Below, piece after piece: positions 7,049 to 7,605 of a stretch of 7,605 bases of DNA (its first letter is position 1; the number at the start of each line of letters is the position of its first letter). Source of the stretch: Candidatus Thalassarchaeaceae archaeon (GTDB taxonomy: Archaea; Thermoplasmatota; Poseidoniia; Poseidoniales; Thalassarchaeaceae); the NCBI GenBank assembly GCA_030747475.1, contig JASLKO010000179.1, positions 1-7,605 of the forward strand, given 5' to 3'. Under the pieces are notes generated by a model. The model was given only the letters and a program-made list of their open reading frames with translations, searched no databases and was not told the DNA's origin. A program made the translations under genes and the position numbers.

Positions 7049-7605
7049 TCACGAGTCCTCATTTTCCGGTTGGCGTTTAAGATGCCAAAAGGCCATCAGG
7101 CCAACCAATGGTGGCAAAGCGAGTAAAATCCACATCAATGGAGTCATTTCTGATTGAATGGTTAATTCCGTTTGGTGCTCAATTGTTGTGTTGTCTGGGA
7201 ATTCAATTCGAATGGTGACATCACCAGCAGCCCATTCAGAAATCGAAAGGCGATGCGTCATGACACCTGGACCATCAACCGTCGCTTCGGTGCCCATCAA
7301 AGGGCCAGTGCAATCGGAGAGGTAACAGATTCGAAATTGAGATGGACCCTGTCCTCTATTTTCGACAGTGATATCCAATGCACCAGGGTCACCTGGAGTG
7401 GCCGCTCCAATAACCAATACGTCGGTTATGTCGTAGAATGAACCGATGGGAGGCTCGACAACGAACATCATTTGATGGGTTCCCGTATTGCCCGATGAAT
7501 CTGTAGCATTGACAACCAATACGTGCCTCCCTGTGAGCAAATCAGGCAAAGTAAAAGAGGCAACATCGGCCCATGAATTGCCGATATCTAGTGAATTTCC
7601 ATTCA
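7049..7605 (-). CDS. Surface protein with beta domains and C-terminal membrane anchor (5' end outside window)
   Basis: The frame is open to the right edge, so only the last 184 residues are seen. The fragment starts inside an Ig-like beta domain whose end, GRHVLVVNATDSSGNTG, matches the common closing strand of extracellular Ig or cadherin-like repeats. A second domain at about 58-150 (DVLVIGAATPGDPGALDITV onward, with VENRGQGPS) resembles CARDB-type adhesion domains. It holds two cysteines (93 and 98, CYLSDC) that could form a disulfide outside the cell. A single membrane helix at about 154-175 is followed by a short charged tail, KRQPENEDS, so the bulk is outside. The signal peptide and further domains should lie beyond the window. 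A TTG near 7549 is not a real start, since the domain continues upstream of it. The next gene starts 41 bp downstream on the same strand. Ligand or partner is unknown. Confidence 0.85.
   Translation of the reverse strand, partial: NGNSLDIGNSWADVASFTLPDLLTGRHVLVVNATDSSGNTGTHQMMFVVEPPIGSFYDITDVLVIGAATPGDPGALDITVENRGQGPSQFRICYLSDCTGPLMGTEATVDGPGVMTHRLSISEWAAGDVTIRIEFPDNTTIEHQTELTIQSEMTPLMWILLALPPLVGLMAFWHLKRQPENEDS

Noticed and set aside
7547..7549. Start codon of the surface protein
   Set aside because: This is an internal TTG; the frame stays open to the window edge and the beta domain continues upstream.

Overview
The window most likely comes from a Thermoplasmatota-type archaeon, and a marine Group II archaeon (Poseidoniales) fits best. 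The case rests on gene content. There is an archaeal COG3199-type NAD kinase, a short-chain-dehydrogenase type threonine dehydrogenase like those known from Thermoplasma, an acidic protein with long Pro-Gly-Pro-Pro repeats, and a surface protein anchored by a C-terminal membrane helix. Shine-Dalgarno sequences are mostly absent. No rRNA or other phylogenetic marker is present, so the assignment is inference.

Layout. Positions 1-697 (minus strand) hold the 5' part of a gene for an acidic, proline-rich repeat protein that runs off the left edge; a 39-bp tandem array makes up most of it. A GC-rich divergent spacer with a strong dyad (745-763) separates it from a plus-strand NAD kinase (793-1911). 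That gene converges tail to tail with CTP synthase pyrG (1912-3564, minus), and the two stop codons touch. A 122-bp divergent spacer follows, then tdh (3687-4592, plus). Tdh converges, across 30 bp, on a minus-strand cluster of three membrane or surface genes. In transcription order these are a surface protein fragment (7605-7049), a six-helix membrane protein with a long helical cytoplasmic tail (7007-5268), and a small two-helix membrane protein (5162-4623).

How the genes fit together. The middle of the window is housekeeping metabolism: NADP supply, CTP synthesis and threonine breakdown. These genes are neighbours rather than one pathway. The right-hand cluster is the least explained part. 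It combines an exposed beta-domain protein with two membrane proteins of no recognised family, all on one strand with short gaps, which suggests a cell-envelope unit of unknown role. I found no tRNA, rRNA, CRISPR array, transposase or phage gene. No stretch over 300 bases lacks a gene.
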